From assembly GCA_030267965.1 (NCBI GenBank), contig BRYA01000137.1:55292-89367 (forward strand): a DNA stretch of 34,076 bases. The letters run 5' to 3'. A program made the translations under genes and the position numbers. This DNA is from Triparma columacea (taxonomy: Eukaryota; Sar; Bolidophyceae; Parmales; Triparmaceae). Positions 31,201-34,076 of the stretch are shown piece after piece. A model generated the notes under the pieces. It was not told where the DNA came from and ran no database searches. It saw only the letters and a list, made by a program, of their open reading frames with translations. The number at the start of each line of letters is the position of its first letter. The first letter of the stretch is position 1.

Positions 31201-33674
31201 TTGTCATGAATCTCTTGTCAACCGGGTATGCAAGCAACATGATTGAATTGAAGAAGAAGTTTGATAAGAGCAAAGAGATTGACGCCTTCAAGAGACAGCA
31301 GATCATTGCAAAGTTCGAGGAGATTGCAATTGAGGGAGCACCAGGGATTGAAAGTCACTTTGACGAGATTGATGGAGCTCAAGAGATCAGTAGTGGGTTG
31401 ACTGGGCAGACATTGATAAAGGCAGAGAAGGGAATGGGTTGGGGAAAGACTTCAATAAATGTGAGAGCATCCCACAAGGAAGTTGCAGCGTTCTTCTGGG
31501 ACGTCCAGAGCAGATTGAAATCCAAGGTTGTGCTTCATAGAGTCAATAACAAGATACTTGTACTCACAGTTGAGCACAAAGGGCAATTCACAGCTCTAAG
31601 GTTCTCAGAGGCTGACCAGATGAAGACAGATGTTGAACTGATGACTAGACAAATGGGTCTAGGAAAGGCTGCCAGCAAAAAGAGTGTAATTAAGCACCTG
31701 TGCATGGCAACTGATGCTGCTTACTACTTTGATAATCTGCTCAAGAGCACTGAAGCAGGGGAACAGGATGGGAGGAGGTTTGGAGAGCAGCTGATGGAGA
31801 GAGTGAAGAGGAAGAATGTTGGGGACAGTAAAGTAGAGGTCGTGAGGGAGTTCATTGCCGCCAATAGGGCGCTATCAGAGATTACAGAGCAGCATGCTTT
31901 CATGAGAACTATGCTGTATGCTGTGGTTCTGAACAAATTTAAAAGGAGAGCGACAAATGAGGGAGAAGTTAAAAGTGAGGAGGAAGCCAGGGGGTGGGAG
32001 ATTGGGAGTGCAATGACAGCAGTCATGTTGACCACAGCAACTGCAGCACATGCAGTAGATGAATGGGCCCATCAATTCACTGAAGTTCAAGAAGTAATGA
32101 ATGAACAAGAGTGGTTAAGACCCATGCTTGAGGAGATAGTTATGGAACTATTTATGAAGTCTAACTTAGGCTTAAAGGCAAGGGTGACTGTTGGTGCTGC
32201 CACAAGCATGGTTGATTTGCTGACTGATGTGTATGTGACGTACATGTTTTGGAGTGATGAGAAGTATGGGTACTTTAAGGCATCATTGGCAAGTTTGACA
32301 GTATCAATTGGGATTCAAATGTTTGCTATTTGGGGACAGAATAGGAAGTTAGGGATGAAGAGGGTGCTAAGGGAATGGTTTCCCATTTTGATTGGGTTTA
32401 AGCCCGCAGTTGATGCTTATAGGGTAGCAACTGGAGCAAAGCAAGAGGTTGGGGCATCATTGGACCCAATGCTTGAGATGACATGTATGAAAGTTGTTGA
32501 GATGTTTGCTGAGGCAATCCCTGGAGTGATCACCCAACTTATGGCTATAGCAACCAGTGACAAAAAGGTTGGAACTTCAGCATGGCTTTCTGTTGCAGTG
32601 TCAGCAATTACAACAGGCTTTGCCTCTGCAACAATTAGTTATGACTGGGACACAGATCCTGCAAAGAGAGAAGTGGCACCAGACTTCTATGGGTATATAC
32701 CAGCAAAAGCAAGCAAGAGAACAGTAGTGTTTGTGTCCATGTTGCTATTCACTGCAGGAATGCTTCTAATAAAGTGTACAACAATAGTTCTTCTTGGTTT
32801 GATGGGAGGTAGCTGGGCCTTTCTTTACATTGGAGCCGACCTTGGCCTGTACTTGTTGGTTAAGATATTGAGGGGAGACTTCTGGTATTGGATACCATTT
32901 GGGGGAAACATAGAAATTGTGAGTAGCATTTTGATAAGAGTAATCAATAAGATCATCATAGACTTCACTTCAATGGTGCAGTTTAGGAATCCTAATGAAG
33001 TTGGGGGAGTCTACTGGTTGTTTAGTCTTTTGTTGACAATGGCTAGCCTACCAATGTCCATATATGTAGCTTCACCTTATGTTGGTGAGAAAGCGATTGA
33101 TATTTCATCAATTATTGTGAAATATTTCATACCTATGACAACCATGTGGTTTGCTGTCTTCTTTTTGAACATTGAGAAGAAGTACTTGAATACTTTTTGG
33201 AGCATTCAAAGAGGGAAGGACAAGACTATGGCATATTTCCTTGAAGGGAAAAGTGATGCAATAATGTTTTCAGTCTTTAAAAGGTCAAAACATCATTGGA
33301 GCTCAATTGAAGAAGAAATAAAGAAATGGGTTCAGGTAAACTGGGCTAAATGGGAAGAGGAGCAACCAGAGTGGTTTACTGATGTGATGAAGGCTAAAGT
33401 ACCTGTAAACTTTATTCCAGCAGATGGAGATGCTAGAAGGAGAGAGAGTGTGAGGAGAGCAAGTGTTGATGCTGAAGCTGAGGGTGGTCTAGCAGGTACT
33501 TTGAGAGCAAGTATTAGAAGAGCGAGTGTTGGAGTCGCTGATGGTGAAGATATAATAGGGGTAGGAGGTGGAAAGGCTAAAGCAGGCAGTGTAGTGCAAG
33601 TAGGAGATGAAAATGACAGTGGGATAAACTTAGTTGAGAATCGAATACGATTTGAAACTAATAGGAATATGTGA
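28287..33674 (+). CDS. Multi-START-like lipid-binding protein fused to multipass membrane domain
   Basis: One uninterrupted exon of 1795 residues. Several related START-like modules (helix-grip lipid-binding fold) can be aligned by eye. Module starts resemble GFGRAECVADCSAEEAAAWF (about 593), GIGICEAVVDASLAECVAYE (about 832) and GWGKTSINVRASHKEVAAFF (about 1052). Cores resemble FQKREFVMRYVWQK and FSDREWRQIVCWQQ, and two more divergent modules lie in residues 30-190 and 350-540. A Ser/Arg-rich linker (about 225-265) carries repeated RPSFKS. Residues about 1300-1680 form 8-9 membrane segments including DLLTDVYVTYMFW and EAIPGVITQLMAI, reminiscent of XK-related scramblase patterns (weak resemblance). 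The tail contains RRESVRRASV and RASIRRASVG, basophilic-kinase-type sites. Inference: a membrane-anchored lipid transfer or sensing protein. The ATG at 28287 is the first in frame. Composition is AT-richer than the neighbours, and increasingly so toward the telomere. Confidence 0.8.
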   Translation: MEVEADAGVENDAGKTNYASEPHSGPNHTPSAIHGPLDIDYSALGLEQGKLVKLLDDRGAVEGLIDNSTGTDVKIMELADVFHDERDKIIDFLLTDCEQGKFRRKTLQEHHEKEGVVHRLVYWQHYSSGNKVVEFLLDVKVISPDKSTNIMELAPLDEDDLSDEATAMLVKILASINTKTVQRGVIKGELSFTDFEFGQTAVTMVGTLKAEERVTETKSEVGISTNKSSKSARPSFKSVRSSFKSAGPARPSFKSDGKSDTKSAYTSLKGILNEVMDEFRQPAVIDERKKMHFVEEFMPRAPPLTIEEDAMLERVGGLEKELYTKGKRVKGTLKEGIDKFLWREGDKVWGAFGVTVDKSAKGVLAEQFLHDTFARSKKHFKNDGNLPRAIRNDIDGTRSLHYHSGMKVPAITNRLFEIWFVWKEAKLDNGQTAYMLGFVPLGEYYGASFTNLSKDGFVAGVTRGIYIMAEVAPKVCRVTRVQTFDLKFTGLLPKAVMDKAIDYLTKNQLVEANRMQKKFRRNGKEVDAEVRGALVERVREGVELEEDQKEVFGELEELFGGEDEKGWKPLESPYEGVKMQKKYKQQEKGKNTLGFGRAECVADCSAEEAAAWFFEYCSRERMLKSRERGEPARLEIKMEGWGRINEKLFAVVMRPPSPFQKREFVMRYVWQKGHQDDTMSVAFVPAKEQVDYGGNLGKLVRATTSGILTAKNIEDHNGVLQCKLTLTQYMDTRGHIPVKIVDKSTPRVLSAIAVLRDSFKRDDEVDKAALASLANIIKNEHQDYTDEEKAMMRDGKDFYGKCMASKKFKNVKSPDPRVKMKFVHLEGESQGIGICEAVVDASLAECVAYEFIKDSRQRQAKLGKKYKAIETKKLNGHSQLYLSRRNLGVRGFSDREWRQIVCWQQEKEGTNCWTVYKETDMLNKDFPLSSGTVIASAITTWMFEALTTNGGVPQTKVIFASKVDIKGSVPSFVMNLLSTGYASNMIELKKKFDKSKEIDAFKRQQIIAKFEEIAIEGAPGIESHFDEIDGAQEISSGLTGQTLIKAEKGMGWGKTSINVRASHKEVAAFFWDVQSRLKSKVVLHRVNNKILVLTVEHKGQFTALRFSEADQMKTDVELMTRQMGLGKAASKKSVIKHLCMATDAAYYFDNLLKSTEAGEQDGRRFGEQLMERVKRKNVGDSKVEVVREFIAANRALSEITEQHAFMRTMLYAVVLNKFKRRATNEGEVKSEEEARGWEIGSAMTAVMLTTATAAHAVDEWAHQFTEVQEVMNEQEWLRPMLEEIVMELFMKSNLGLKARVTVGAATSMVDLLTDVYVTYMFWSDEKYGYFKASLASLTVSIGIQMFAIWGQNRKLGMKRVLREWFPILIGFKPAVDAYRVATGAKQEVGASLDPMLEMTCMKVVEMFAEAIPGVITQLMAIATSDKKVGTSAWLSVAVSAITTGFASATISYDWDTDPAKREVAPDFYGYIPAKASKRTVVFVSMLLFTAGMLLIKCTTIVLLGLMGGSWAFLYIGADLGLYLLVKILRGDFWYWIPFGGNIEIVSSILIRVINKIIIDFTSMVQFRNPNEVGGVYWLFSLLLTMASLPMSIYVASPYVGEKAIDISSIIVKYFIPMTTMWFAVFFLNIEKKYLNTFWSIQRGKDKTMAYFLEGKSDAIMFSVFKRSKHHWSSIEEEIKKWVQVNWAKWEEEQPEWFTDVMKAKVPVNFIPADGDARRRESVRRASVDAEAEGGLAGTLRASIRRASVGVADGEDIIGVGGGKAKAGSVVQVGDENDSGINLVENRIRFETNRNM

Positions 33675-34006
33675 TGTGCCGAGAGAAGATGTAGTTGGAG
33701 AGTACTTAAATAAGCGGCAACATTACTGTCAGAAGGTAAAAACATTTTTTAAGTGTATGTTAAGGGTTACTGTTGAACATTTTGCTCAACGCTTTGCATT
33801 GCTTTGCTCTAGGCTTCGCTCTTAAGTAGTGTGTCATGATAAAGAGGTTTCTTGGATGTGTGGGTGGGAGATAGAGAGTAAGGGAAAGAGGTGGTGGGAA
33901 GAGTATTGTGTAGGTGAGGGAAAAAGGGGAAGTGAGGGGAGGAGTGAGGCTGAGGGAGGGTCACGTCATTGTTTTGCAAGGAGGTTCAGGGATTAAAGAG
34001 TGTATG
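33675..34006. other. Subtelomeric spacer
   Basis: About 330 bp between the last stop and the telomere. The first half is AT-rich, with CGCTTTGC/GCTTCGCT words and a possible 3' UTR intron (GTAAAA at 33736 to CTCTAG at 33813). The second half (33835-33965) is strongly purine-rich on the plus strand, with many GGGAGG/GTGAGG clusters. No subtelomeric tandem repeats or transposon pieces are seen. Confidence 0.6.
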
Positions 34007-34076
34007 TAGGGTTAGGGTTAGGGTTAGGGTTAGGGTTAGGGTTAGGGTTAGGGTTAGGGTTAGGGTTAGGGTTAGG
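34007..34076 (+). repeat. Telomere, (TTAGGG)n
   Basis: A 70-nt perfect TTAGGG array running to the last base, about 11.7 units. The G-rich strand points 5'->3' toward the window end, as required for a right chromosome end. It is truncated by the assembly, so the true length is unknown. Confidence 0.98.

Noticed and set aside
33634..33825. 63-residue plus ORF overlapping the end of the START/membrane gene
   Set aside because: Mostly 3' UTR sequence in another frame with no supporting composition.
1..34076. tRNA/rRNA genes, CRISPR arrays, bacterial operons, transposases, viral genes
   Set aside because: Scanned by eye for tRNA T-arm consensus, regular direct-repeat/spacer arrays, transposase or reverse-transcriptase motifs and none was found; covariance and HMM searches could not be run.

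Overview
The window is the right end of a nuclear chromosome (or telomere-capped contig) from a compact eukaryotic genome. It stops in about 11.7 copies of TTAGGG (34007-34076). Two proteins carry bipartite plastid-targeting leaders of the secondary-plastid type: an ER signal peptide followed by a transit peptide, with Phe near the cleavage site. Together with LtrA, ELO, ephrin-receptor-like (GCC) and START/multipass membrane proteins, this points to a photosynthetic stramenopile. Bolidophyceae/Parmales is my best guess, but this is inference and a pelagophyte or other ochrophyte is not excluded.

I reconstructed 22 spliceosomal introns by joining exons in frame. They are 65-315 nt long, and 17 of the 22 begin GTGAG. 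Almost every plus gene has a head-to-head minus partner. Left to right: a minus secreted acidic protein (2-684); a plus tiny membrane protein (1535-2072); a minus thylakoid-lumen PsbP-domain protein (2272-3117); a plus plastid threonyl-tRNA synthetase, 4 exons (3422-5936); a minus low-complexity 745-residue protein, 4 exons (6002-8553); a plus 2057-residue C-terminal-motor kinesin, 6 exons (8794-15407); a minus LtrA-family membrane protein, 3 exons (15460-17472); a plus fatty-acid elongase (17948-18817); a minus 364-residue unknown, 3 exons (19088-20335); a minus SDR oxidoreductase, 2 exons (20505-21544); a plus 1756-residue beta-helix/GCC-repeat/multipass receptor-like protein, 5 exons (21815-27422); a possible minus small secreted protein (27904-28194); and a plus 1795-residue single-exon START-like/multipass membrane protein (28287-33674) that ends about 330 bp from the telomere.

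The genes do not form a pathway. Three serve the plastid or lipids (PsbP-like, ThrRS, ELO), and a RhlG-like SDR may also act on acyl or keto substrates. The most novel content is at the telomeric end. One protein there has several tandem START-like lipid-binding modules fused to an 8-9-segment membrane domain with tandem RRASV sites in its tail, and its codon composition drifts AT-rich toward the telomere. Next to it are a large putative adhesion/sensor receptor and a 21-bp perfect inverted repeat. A second theme is a short word family (CGCTTCGCTCATCGC-like, both orientations) that recurs inside many introns and may reflect introner-like intron gain.

No tRNA, rRNA, CRISPR array, transposon or viral gene was recognised.
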